Source: Asterella californica (Eukaryota; Streptophyta; Marchantiopsida; Marchantiales; Aytoniaceae). From it: a stretch of 64,000 nt of DNA. The translations under genes were made by a program, and so were the position numbers. How positions within the stretch are numbered: the stretch's first letter is position 1; every line of letters starts with the position of its first letter. Location of the stretch: the NCBI GenBank assembly GCA_036924285.1, contig JAYKYS010000001.1, positions 3,570,501 to 3,634,500 of the forward strand, in the 5' to 3' direction. The notes beneath the pieces were generated by a model that worked only from the letters and a program-made list of their open reading frames with translations, was not told the DNA's origin and did not search any database. Shown here piece after piece: positions 12,784 to 24,864 of this stretch.

Positions 12784-15700
12784 TCTTTCAAAGCTCTCCG
12801 AGTCTCGCGCCATATCTCCTCCTCTTTTTCCTTCCACCATCTTTCTCCAGTTTTATTGTTCTCTTCTTGTCATCTTTCTCCAATTTTAATTTTCTCACAC
12901 TATATGAAATATTGTATGCACATTGATTCATTCCGAGTAGATGTAAACTGAATATAATGCTTGAATAAAATTTGTTTGTATCAAATAAACTTAACATTCT
13001 CAAGTTCATGTATAGATTCCCTTACATACAAATGGCTACTGCTAACACACAAACGGTCAATGTCAAACGGTTTCAAAGATTCGGATCATTTCTGAGTTTA
13101 CAGAAATATCAGTTTGAAATAGTTCGCTCGTATCAACTTCATGACAGAAAAATAATTTACACTCAGTCAATGAAATCAAAAGCACTTTTGATTTCATTTG
13201 TATCTCTTCATGCTCTTGTCATTTCAATGTAAAGAGTCATTTTCTGTTTCTTCACTTCTTCCTTTTCTGAGGATTCTCTAGCTTTTCTCTTCTCGTCTAG
13301 AAATGCTCGCCTATAATATAGAAAGACTGATCTGTATTCAGATTCGTCTTTCAAGCTTTCTTCGTAAGCTGAGAGAATAGAAGTCTTTCGGTTAGAACTA
13401 TGAGCTTTACTACTCCTAGCATATTCTGAAACAGATTGAGTTTCAGGACCTTGCTCAGCTTGCTCAGATATGATACTTTCCTCGTTGTCTTGTTCCACTG
13501 ACTAGTCTCTTTCTCCAACACCATCTTCCTCTCCTTCACCCCGATCTTCATGCAATGGTGCAGCATGGTACGACTTTCTAGGAATGGAACTTCAGACGAT
13601 TGATATGTCTCATAAAGCGAATAAATAATTAACTTGATACTATAGTATTCAATTTATATTTATATTTATTATAATTAAAAATAATTATCATAAATTATAA
13701 TGAAACTTTATTTGATACTATAGAATCGAAATGCTTAAAGACCATCTACTTTACGACTCGAAACGTTCAAAACCCATTAAATGACATGTCAGAAATAGAA
13801 ATATTAAAACAATAAATTAAACCAACCATTTCCGAATTGACCCCGATTTAATCCCACCGCAAACACGGTTTGGTCCTGTACGGTCCGATTCTGGACTGAA
13901 CGGGTGGCAACTTCTAATGCCACTGCGGTAAATTAACACAGATCACATTGTACTCAAGAAAAAGAACGAGTAATATGTATTGCTGCTCTTACATGTTCTA
14001 TTACATGCTCTTACATGTTCTTTTGCTGCTCTTACTTTTAGTTCTAAGGAGTACAGTACTAATCTAATATCAATCTTCGATGGGAGTCCTTGGTGGCTAG
14101 AACAAGACCTTGTCAAATAACAAGTCCATTACGTCCAATTCCTGAACTTCTGGAGTCGTAATTGGTAAATTTGAAACATTATAAGATCACTAAAAAATAA
14201 ATAGAAAAAGTAGTAATATATGTACCATGTCAAATTGGCGATAGATTCATCATGTATATATATATGTGTAGACTAGATATGATATGACTAAATATGATGA
14301 CGAGTAAAGAATGATGAAATTGAAAATTTATATTATTCATTAGGTTGTAAAGGTACAAAAACTATCAAATCCTCAAAACTTAAATAAAAATAAGAATAAA
14401 AAATTTATTCCCTACTGCACATGACGCCTTGTGGCTTTGAGTAGTGATCCCCAAGAGCTACACATTATCCATGACACCATACTATGATGGTATTAAGGAT
14501 AATGCCCGACGGGAAGAAAATCCCAAAGGAATTCATAACAAAAGTTCCTTGTTGGCGACGTTATACCTATAGACCTCGTAGCTCACAGCTCGAAGGCACC
14601 CTTTTCTCCTCCTAAAGCTTTACTTGGGGGTGGGGGTGTTGGATTGGTTGGATTCAGTAATGTTGGGCCGGCCAGTGTTGACCTGGTTAGATGCACTTCA
14701 CTCTGATCTCAATCTGCTCAGCCACATGGTCCATCTTAGTTACGGCATCTCCCTCGATCTCAGAGAAGCATGCAAGATGGAAAAGCCTTTACCAAGCCTC
14801 ACGTTGGGATGAAAAAGCAGGCAATGACATCCTGCAAGGATGTGGTTAAAGTTGGTCATGAATCTCGATATTATTCTTATGTTGTTAAAAGAAGTGGACC
14901 CCGTAAACTACCTCGTATGTACATGTAATCCTCTAAGCAGTCGTCCGATGATTCCCCTACACAAGCTAGCTTTGATGCCGGCTCCATCACTCAAGCCGAA
15001 TGTCATGTCAGCTCCGTTGCTATTGCTTGTAGGCGTGGGTGATCATGAGCCTGGTCATTGAAAGTCTGAGCAAACTCTAGAAGATGGGTAGTACTTCCAC
15101 CGTCGATAGGACTGGAAGGCAAGAGCAAGAGGTAGGGACCTAATAAGTCTACAAGGTCAAATAATACTTCCAACATTTTATCTTTCCACAGTTGAGAGCT
15201 CTAGTTGCAGCTTTGTTTCTTCCCACCATGAACTCGTTGCGACACCTTGTTGGAGGAAAGTCTTGGGAGGTGTGTATGGAGAGTCCGGCCCTTATCCCTT
15301 CCCTACCCGACCCAAAATGACGAGAACGAGTATATATACTCACTGAAACCAGAAGGGGCAAACAAGAAAAAGCTGCCACAATCAGCAGTACTAGTAGTGG
15401 TAGTACTGCACCTTTCTTCCGCAACAGATGAGTGCAGTCCATCGACGGAGCCCAAGAAGAAGAAGAAGAATCTGACACCACTCCGTTTGAAGGAGGAGTC
15501 CGAATGCTCGGGAGTCGGAGAGTTCCGGGAAACTGAGTAACGGTTTCCGGAAACTTTTCAGGATTTCCGGTTCTCAGCGGTATGTACCTGGAGGACACAC
15601 TTCTTCCGTGCAAGTACAGTAGACATTCAACCATTCACCGTGTAGTTTAGGATAGTTGAAAATCTTCTCCATTTGTGGTGGTGTGTATTATTACCCTACA

Positions 15701-17292
15701 CAGTTTCCAGCCAAACAGATCCATTATAACCTCTCTATGTGATATGATCCTTTGGGTCCTTGTGCAAGAGATGGTAGCTTAAATTTGTCTTGAACTCATC
15801 AAATACTTCCACTTTTTGTTTAGAACAATTAAAGTCTGGAAGATGATAATATTATATATGCTCATTCACATATACACAACTGAAAGATATAAACTTTGAT
15901 AGTACATTATACCTTTCTTCCAACGTACAAGTCGGTACCAATCCTTTGAGCATCATATTAAAGTTGTTACAGGATACAAGTGGTATGTATTGTCCACAAG
16001 AAGACTAGTGGACATGATTCACTCTAGTAAATAATCTTCAATCCTATCATCATTTGAAGAAAAGATGTGTTGGAGTTCACTAAGTTGATGCTCCAAGGTT
16101 GGACTATTGACCTATATTATATTCACTACTGAAATTTAGTGATTAAAATTATTAAATTCTTTATGTATTTTTGAATAACTAATTATGCTATTCAGATCAT
16201 ACAGAAATTCAACGATATAAAAGTTGCTAAACATATTCTTTTTACTGATAAAAATTCTTTAATTGATTGATGATTGACTCAAAATATTGTTTACTGTATT
16301 TAAATATGCACTATCATATGCTACTAAAATATATATATATATTGTTAATAATACTACACAGTTAGAAAATATTTAAATAAACTTGATCATAAATAGCATT
16401 TTATTTATAATAACCAACGAGGAACTCTCCAGGCTTGACGATGTAACTCTTAGTAAATCTGAAAAGCTTTGTCACACTGGCATTGTGTGAAACAACCTTT
16501 TTCAAAAAGTTTTTGAAAAGGTTTTTGAAAAAGAGTGGTACTAGATCATTTACAAAAGACCTATTTCTATTAAAATATTATAAAACTAAATTAGCTTTAT
16601 GATTATACAATTATATAACAAACGATGCACTAAAAGAAATCAAGTAAAGAATGATATTATCTAGACTAGACATGTTATTATCGTAACAACATATAGTGCA
16701 CAACTACACATCTTCAAAACAGTTGAATAACTACCACGTTTTATTATTTTAATATCTTTAAACTTTAAAATATAGTTTTCTATAACTAAACCATCTTTTC
16801 ACAACTTTTCAAATATAATAAAAATATCTATTTCTTTTCACATATGTTTAACAACTAAAGTTGAGTTTCATCTTGAGTTTCATCAACCTTCACTACCTTT
16901 AGATTATCAGCTCATACACCTTATAAGTTATATCACGTAAACTAGGACGCACCGCGGTTTCCCTAAGTGAATTAACTTGAAGTTGATTTAGCAAGCTTTT
17001 CAAGTCCTCTTTAAGACTTCAAGCTCTAAAGAGAACCTCAGTAATCTGCACCCAAGGAAAAAAAGGAAGAGCATTACAACACTCAGTTTTTACTTTATTT
17101 GTATTTATTGGGCTCATTGTCTCCATGCATTGCATAATTTGTTCACGAGGTACATTTGGAAATTGGAATTGATATATAAAAACTTAGCATCTCTAACCAC
17201 GATGAACTTTTCAACTTGTAACTGGAGCTCAACTAGTGAGTGTTGTAATATGATATCCTTCCTTTTTTTCGCTTGGGTGTAGAACTATCAAT

Positions 17293-17401
17293 AACACAAA
17301 ACTATTTCTTTTCTCGAAGCAAGCCTTTAGTTATACGTAGTTCACCTAATACAACACTCGACCCTAAAGGCTTGCTTTGAGAAAAGAAATAGTTTTGTGT
17401 T
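17293..17401. repeat. Near-perfect 38-bp foldback (MITE-like or small-RNA-precursor-like)
   Basis: Arm 17293-17330 (starts AACACAAAACTATTTC) and arm 17364-17401 (ends ATAGTTTTGTGTT) are inverted copies matching at 37 of 38 positions, with a 33-nt loop. The only mismatch is C/T near the inner third. Such a structure can be a small nonautonomous foldback element or a stem-loop that could feed small-RNA production. No convincing target-site duplication was found. Confidence 0.8.
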
Positions 17402-17701
17402 TTATTATACACACTCGTTCCTACACATAATTTTTGGCGAGCCCATAGATCAACGTATAAACCTGAGAGAAAAGATTGCTATCTTCCTATTTCCTATGAG
17501 GCTGAGATTTGCTTTCGTGGTTCACCATCATGCTTGTGTGGAAAGAAGTGTGATTAAACAATGGAAGGACAATAGATCTTGTGATCAAAGTCAAACATAC
17601 AAGCCCTATGAATCAAGTAGAATAATGTAGAATCTGATTCATAGAGGTTGTACTAATCCTCGGAGCATAGATCCCCAAAATCTGGGGGTTTGGCGGGGGG
17701 A

Positions 17702-19620
17702 GATTATTTTCTGTGGGATGCATCAGAAAATAGAAGAAAGCAATATGTTTGCTCTTTGTACAATATCATGATCATCAGGACGTACATAAAGTAATCATAC
17801 CTGCAAAGAGACCATTGAGCTATCAACAAACTACACGGCTGACTCGACAACATTCCAGACTTTGCTTGACTGGACTTGCCCTCCTTTACATCCTTCCGAC
17901 CGACTGGACCTGCTCCACGGCATGTACGACAGACTTGCACCAACTATATTTATTCCACCCAAATCAGCAAAGTGGAGAAGTTCAGGACCTCGGACTCGAA
18001 CGACAAACATCGAGAATCAATGATCGATCATAGGGGGGGAACCAATGCCAATGGTATGCTAGACATGCAGATTTCATAAACTACGCGGAAGTCCCAAGTG
18101 CAGAATGTGAGATGTGTCTCTGTTTCTACAAGGCTCGATAAAACAATACTGTCTTTCATGTCAGTTCGATTCCGGCTGTTGTGGCAGCCGGCCTCTCTCT
18201 AACTTCCCTTTCTGAATGCAGGAGGTCAGGGAACCAAAGCATGCAAATGAAGTAAGAGTCCCCATTGCTTTCTGTGTAGAACTAGTATGTGAGGGACTTG
18301 GTGATTTGAAAGTGGAAGTGACGCTTACCTCCATGCAGAGATCGGCTGTTGCTAAGAGAGACTTCGAGTTGGGAGATAGAGCGAACACGAATCTGACTCC
18401 AATAGGTCTGGCTCTACTCATCCGCTATCCGGCTCGAGTAGAGGACGAGGATGTCTGTCTTCTTGTGGGGGTGGTTCTTCCTTCCAGTTGGCATCCCCCT
18501 TCACGTACAGACTCGCCTCTCCTCTTTTGGTGCCGCCCTTCTTCTCATATCTCTTTCTCACTCACCGGTTATTCCGAGATTGAATTCGCTTACTGACCGT
18601 GATGTCTGTTCATGTTGTTCTTAGGAAGAACCGGACACCGCTGATAGCCAGTAAAGCAAATCCTTCGTTGCTGCCAGTGTGACACTGTGATATCATGTAA
18701 AGCATAATCTGCTTGATTGGACCCTCCGATTGTGGGCTTTGCAAGTGTTAGTATCTTCTGTACCTTCTTGTATGTACCACAACATGATGAGCCTATGTGT
18801 CTTTTCCTGCTTGCACCGCGTGTCTACGTGGATTACAAAGTTTATGCTCCTTGAGAAGGAACAAAACGTTCTAGAGGTCATCCCCATGCCCAGCAATTTC
18901 ATCACGGTTAGAGGTGAGGTAACTGTATTTACTGACCAAGGATGTTTGCTTAACGTTCCTAATTATTATCAGTATGGAGCTAGTTTGGCTACTACACTAT
19001 GAAATAGGACAAAAAACAAGTCTTCCAGTCTGCGGGCGAAAAAGAGGCAAGCATCGGAGGAGAGTACGTGTAACTGCTGATAGCCAGTTCCTTCCCTCTG
19101 CCGGTGGCCACATCAGATCCAGATTCTAGAGCTCTAGCTCGCACCGACCCAACTGAGTATAGTGCGCCCAAGTTAGTTAAGGGACGCGGACGGTCGTATT
19201 TGGCGTTGGCATGGAGGCGGAGCAGGGTTGGCTGGGTCGCCTTTGAATAAGAAGGAGCAACATGGATGAGCAGCGAGTTTGTGTGAGACGCAGGAGAGAG
19301 GGAGCATTCCTGAGGTGGGCCCCGCCAGTCAGCCTTTCCGAGATCACATAGCATACTCCTTTGTTGTGATAGCCGCCTGGTCCGATCCAGTGACATTCGC
19401 TACAGTGACTGTGTCACTGTCTGATCCTGCCCGGCCCGCGCCGCCTGGACTTCGCATTAGCTTTGTAGTTAACCTGTCCACTGACGTAGGTCCCGAAGCC
19501 AGTCAGTCCGGAATGTGTCCTCGCGCGGTAAGCAAGCGAGCTAGCGGGTTGATAAGGAAAGGAACAGAAAGGAAAGAAAAGGAAGGGCAAAATTGAGATC
19601 GAGAAGGAGGGCGAGAAGGC
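17702..19620. other. Region without supported genes
   Basis: Several frames of 80-130 codons overlap on both strands (for example 18216-18596 plus and 19396-18992 minus). None shows a domain, and antisense frames are equally open. A promoter or upstream regulatory role for the gene to the right is possible. Nothing specific is visible. Confidence 0.4.
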
Positions 19621-20081
19621 TGCCTTGCCTGTAGGGAGCGGAAAGGGAAGGAGAGACTGTCGAACAGTGGTGGTGGGGCCGGAGCCGGGCTGCCACGCCG
19701 CTAACGTCTTCGTTCCTTTCGTGCTATTTGTTTTTCTACTAGTGCAGCCAGCTCCACTTTTTCTCTCGCCTGCCTGCCTTCATCTCTCCCTCTCTCGCCT
19801 TCTCTCTCTCTTTTCCATCTGTGCTTGCTGTGTTCTTCGCCTCGGTCTCCCTGTGAGCCGCCTCCTCCCACTCTTCCTTTACTTCTCTGCGGGAGCCTTG
19901 CCTGCCTACGTCGGCCTCATTTTTCTCCTTCGCCGTCCACCTCTTGCGCGTGGAGGTGGCTCAGGACTCCGGACGGGACTCTATTCTCCTCCTCTTCTTC
20001 TACTACTACTTCTACTTCCTCTCCGCTCTCTCTGCAGTTCACATATCGCGTCCCGTCCCGTCTCTCCCTCGCCCTACCGCG

Positions 20082-20116
<35 letters not shown>

Positions 20117-20226
20117 GTTCGAGTCTCGGGTCTCGTCTCCTGCCGCTGCTGTGCTGCATCTGCGGCCATTTTTCCCGATTACAATCGTCGCTCCGCCTCG
20201 AGAGATTGGAGCAAGCAGTTGTAGAG
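19621..20226 (+). promoter_or_regulatory. CT-rich leader/promoter block with (CT)15 and a candidate splice donor
   Basis: The plus strand is strongly pyrimidine-rich, with a pure CT run at 20084-20113 and a GAG|GTAGGC-type donor at 20226/20227. CT-rich sequence on the sense strand is typical of plant 5' leaders. I infer a transcription start or non-coding first exon here for the multi-domain gene starting at 24865, which would leave a leader intron of several kb. The long frames reading through it in three phases come from the skewed composition. It could instead belong to an unrecognised short gene. Confidence 0.35.
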
Positions 20227-23200
20227 GTAGGCTTCCTCTCCGGTAGCTCGTTGATTTGTTTGCCATGCGGGTCGGGTCTAGCATCTGTGTCTGTCTGGGG
20301 AGCGGTGACGTGAGTGTGCGACTCGGGCCGTCTGCGGACATGGTTGTTTGTTGCAAGTCCGTCCTCTGTCTCGTCGGAGTTGATTGACAGACTCGTCTGA
20401 GTCGGGGAATGGGCGGTGCGGCAGCTGTGATGTACTCGGGGTATGAAAGGAGAGAGAGGGAGAGAGGGGAGAGTCGGTTATATCCGCATGCTCGTTTACA
20501 GCTGGGTCGTAGCTGCTGTGGACATGCGTTTTGGGACGGGACCTGGCTTGTGTGTTGTTCGGTCTGGTCTCTTGTTTGCATTACGTCGTGTTTCGGGGTC
20601 AGAGGAGTGGCTGCTCCAGAATCCCCGTCTACGTCTGCCGGCCATTTCTTGTTTCTCCTGTTGCGAACTGTATGTGTTGAAGTCTCTTGCTCATGCACAT
20701 GGACACATTCCCTTCTCCCTGCCGTGTCTTAACAAGTACACGTACACGTACAAATCTGCTAGTTCGGGCAGATCATCATAAACATGCGAAACTCTTTTTC
20801 CTCTCGCTATACTGCAGCAATCCTTGGACCGATGCTTTGAATGGCTACTTGTGTAGTCACATTTGTCTCGTTCTCCTTCGATTTCTCTGCTGTGGAGGAA
20901 CCCCGATAGCTGACGCCCTCCCTTTCTCCTTCGTTCCTACATATCGTCTCGGGCCTTGTTCTATCATGTCTTGCCCTGTCGCGCATCGCCCGCGTTTGGA
21001 GTCAGGTTGCCTTGACACGTGGGCTTAGACATTCTCCATATTAAAATTGACGTAATGCGTGACGCTTCCGGAGGTCGGCAAGGGACATTGCAAATTGAGT
21101 CGTTCTGTAGATAATAGATGGACAGTACGTGTTTCTCGGTTCAGCCTGCGATTTCAAGGGGTGAGTTATGCGTTATGGGTTATATACTTACATGACTTTA
21201 TTGTTAGTCTCCACCGATGGTTCGAAGATGTTTCTGAAATTGTACGGTAGTTGAGCACTATGAATGTCAATTAGCCCGCAAGATGCTGGGGTTATGACTT
21301 CTAGCAATTTTAGTGTTCATCAAGTACGCCTGGCCAGCGCTAGCGCTCGGCTTTATAACTTACTTCCCGCCAACGGCAGAAAGAACTGATACAAACAATT
21401 GGGAGAGCAGTGTGGTGTTCTTTACCTGCTTGATGCTCACTTACAATTCCTGGTCTGTATAAGTTTCCCCCATCATAAGGTCGGGCCTATGAACAGTTAT
21501 TCCGTGTCAGTGGAGTATTAAGTGGGGATATCAGAGGGTGAAGCTATATATCGAACTTGTTATGACTGCTACTACCAGAGACTAGTCTAGGTTACTGCAA
21601 GCCCTGTTTCGTCGCGGGGCCATCGGTTTCTCGTGTTACAGAAGAGGCAGAGATGGTTATGATCTATTATCCTTTGAGGTTCTGAAAGGGGAGACACAAT
21701 CAAAGCCTTACCTTTTTTTGACTTTCTCAAATAGACAGGGTATATGCGTCCCTGGAATTTTAACTTCAATGAAATAAGGTAGTTTAGGTTTAGATAACGT
21801 GCTGAGTGTGCACTAGAAGTGGCGTTATTCGAGTGGAAACTTTGGGGGATGGTGTTGAAAGATATGTCAGATCATTTGGAGTATCGACAGACCGTTAAGA
21901 GGCACAAGGACAGTCAGCATACTTTTCTCAGCACCTGAGCTGGAAGTAAGGTGGACAGGAACATTCTGCGCCTCCGGAAAGGGATAGGCAAGTTTAAGGT
22001 ACCATGTTTAGCGCAGGAACTTGGACATATGGTTGAAGAGGAGCAAATTTATCCAAGTGGGCGCTACTTTTAAAGGGTTCAGGTTAAACTGCTGGATTAA
22101 AGTCGTGCTGCTTAATGCAACAGAATGGTACACACGGGGTAGTTTCAAGCTGGATTCTTCCGAATTGAGTCAGAATTGCAGGCGTGGTTTTTGGGTCCCT
22201 CCGTATGGTCGGCTGGATTAGGGACTCTTCTTACCTGGTTAGGGGTATAGGTGAGCTCTTTCATGAGTCGGAGGAAGGTACCCGGTCAAGAAGAACGGAA
22301 GGACAGAGATTTCTTGAAGAATAACGAGAGGGCAGAGATTTACGAGTTGACGGGGAGTTCGCGGCCATCAAAGGGATAATATGGTTGACCTCTGGCTGAA
22401 GAGGAAAAATTGCGGTCGAGGTAATCATCAGGACACAGTTACTGTTAGAGGTCAATGGGAGGAGAAGCTGGCTACGTTCTGACAAGGTGGAACTCGAACT
22501 CGGATCGAGTAGCATAGAGGAACAACAGAACACAGCCTTACTTCGACAAACAATAAACTTTTCAACATGAGAGGAGACTTCGGACGTAAAAGTTACAATG
22601 CCTTAAAAACTCTTTTACCCCGTACGAGAAAAGAAACAACCCAATAATTGCTCTGTACGAGATGTAAGGTCAGTGAGCAGTACACTGCTGGATCCAAATC
22701 CAATACCATGACGCCCAATGTTGTAAAAGACAGAACGTTATTGTTATAAGTGGTACATAATCACAGAGGATAAAAGCCCACTAACTGGGCTTGCGGCTAG
22801 GTTAGTACTGAGTCTTCAAGTGACCTCTGACTGACGGGCCACAGGCAAATCCTTGCTGGTACCCACTGGAACTAATACGGACTCGCTAGATAGCGGATTC
22901 ATATCTTGCTCAGGGAGTTTTGACGCAGTAAACACGGCTTATGCGTATGATTTTGCCCCATTGTCAGACATCCGTAAGGGAGGAGTCGGTTTGTGGACAA
23001 GCCTTTTGCCAACCCCGCTAAACTGTAATTAATCGAGGATTGCGATAAGGTCAAGTTTTGGAGACGTTAACTCTGACACTAGCATATTCAGGCGATTCCC
23101 GGAAATTTTCCCGTCACCGAATTAGCATGTAGTCCGGAAGTCAAGTGTGTTGGCTACGTTGGAATGTAATGGAAAGAGGTTCCGTATACTGGGAAAGATG

Positions 23201-23435
23201 GCGGACATCCTGAAAGCTGAAGAAGAGTTTCCAGAATACAACTGATTGAGGTCGTAGGTCACTTGGGGGTATCGTGGCCAACGCCACGATATGGTGTTAG
23301 AAAATCTCAGTGGTTTGCTTGACAATGTTCATACTTCTGACGTCAATGGCGTCAACCACGGTTTATCGATACAAAACTGTTGATATATACGAATCGATAA
23401 GTATAGGTCTCAACTGTCAACCTCGTCGTCTCTGG
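20227..23435. other. Non-coding stretch, possible leader intron
   Basis: No frame with protein-like composition, no domain and no obvious repeat was found. If the CT-rich block at 19.6-20.2 kb is a first exon of the downstream gene, this is its leader intron. A Glu/Arg-rich decayed coding-like stretch around 22.26-22.53 kb may be an old element fragment but could not be identified. Confidence 0.4.
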
Positions 23436-23934
23436 ATAGCTTGTTGCGTGTCCTACAGTTTGGTGGATGAAGATTGATTTTTGGATTCACAACTGAGTTT
23501 ATCACATATGTTCCATGTAATGGAAAACTTACCACCATGTACCTAGCGGTCACCTAAGTATTAGAGTGTCAATCTTAGCGGTGAGTATTTCTGTAGTTAC
23601 TAACCGCCGTTTTACAAATCTTGTTGTTGTTACCTCAAATCTGCCATGGATCACTTCATTATAGAATGTACAATGGTGACAATAATAGCTTGTTGCGTGT
23701 CCTACTGTTTGGTGGATGAAGATTTCTTTTTGGATTCACAACTGAGTCTATCACATATGTTCCGTGTAATCGAAAACTTACCACCATGTACTTAGAGGTC
23801 ACCTAAGTTATTAGAGTGTCAATCTTAGCGGTGAGTATTTCTCTAGTTACTAACGCCGTTTTACAAATCTTGTTGTTGTTACCTCAAATCTGCCATGGAT
23901 CACTGCATCATAAAATGTACAATGGTGACAATAA
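23436..23934. repeat. Tandem duplication, two copies of a 250-bp unit
   Basis: Copy 1 (23436-23685) and copy 2 (23686 to about 23934) both start TAGCTTGTTGCGTGTCCTAC and end with ACAATGGTGACAATAA. They differ by scattered substitutions and a few single-base indels. The unit lies about 0.9 kb upstream of the first coding exon of the Agenet-B3-AP2 gene, inside its possible leader intron or promoter. Confidence 0.9.
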
Positions 23935-24864
23935 ATGCATACAAGTTTGCGTATGCTCCTGCCTTTCAGGATTTGGCGTTAACCTACCCGTACGCATCAT
24001 CAGGAAATAATGAATGTCACTCGGGCGTTTCTCCTGTGGTCTATGTGGTCTTTATGGTAGAACTACGCTGCAGCTTCTGCACCCGGGTTCGGTGACTCTG
24101 TCTAAATTGATGTATCCGGTGCACTATTGCTTCTGAAGTACAAGTCTGTAACATGGTGCTTAAGTAGCTAAGATTACTTCTTGTTGTGCGGGACTGATAT
24201 CATTACATATCGATGCTTCAAGTACGGGGCCTTATCTTGTATAACCATTCATTTGTTTGTTGTTTGCCGTCTCTCCTTCCTGTACACTATGCATTTCGGT
24301 TCAGCTGTGTGGTATCTGTGCTATCTGATTAAGTTTGTCCATCAACAGAATGTGGAAGGTTTCTATCTTTTAAAAGGCTTTCTGTTTCTTCAGACAGCAG
24401 GGCCGGATGTGACGATACACTTGGTGGGGTGCACTTCTTGTGCATCGATGCTGGAAAATATGCAGAGTGTTTCTCGGACTGAAGATTATTTAAACATTAC
24501 GTCGGCCTCAGCCTTTGCAGATTTGACAACAAGCTCTCGAATGTGACGTTGGTACGTGATTGCCAAACGATTATCACCGTTGAAAGTGACAGCTTGTTCT
24601 CGCGTGATCTGCTCATAATAGCTCTGAATATTGCAGTCGATGTCTGCAGGGATCTACTGAGGTCGCGTTCAGGTCAACGGCGGGGTGAACCTCGTTGAAT
24701 ACGTTTTCTTTGAACTGTTTCCTGAAGCCAACAAATTTGAGGAGAAAAACTCAGCTACCCCAACGGTTATACGTCCTCAAGATAGCATGATGTTCACACG
24801 AGAAGAGGGATTAGCTATTATCAGAAATCAGGGACTCAGATTCTAGGGGCACATAGGCGATAGT

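Larger units (their letters stand above)
10441..17700. other. AT-rich region without supported genes
   Basis: This stretch is clearly more AT-rich than the flanks. It contains TA-rich runs, a CT microsatellite (about 12755-12783), a small inverted repeat at 12230-12253 and a Lys/Phe-type A/T palindrome near 16496-16535. Open frames are short or low-complexity (for example Arg/Glu-rich frames antisense to the CT repeat). It probably represents decayed mobile elements, but no terminal repeats or element proteins could be identified apart from the foldback at 17293-17401. Confidence 0.5.

Noticed and set aside
19625..20781. Several overlapping open frames of 100-220 codons on both strands
   Set aside because: They are Ser/Leu/Pro-rich or Arg/Glu-rich readings of a CT-biased stretch, open in several frames at once. 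This reflects composition, not coding.
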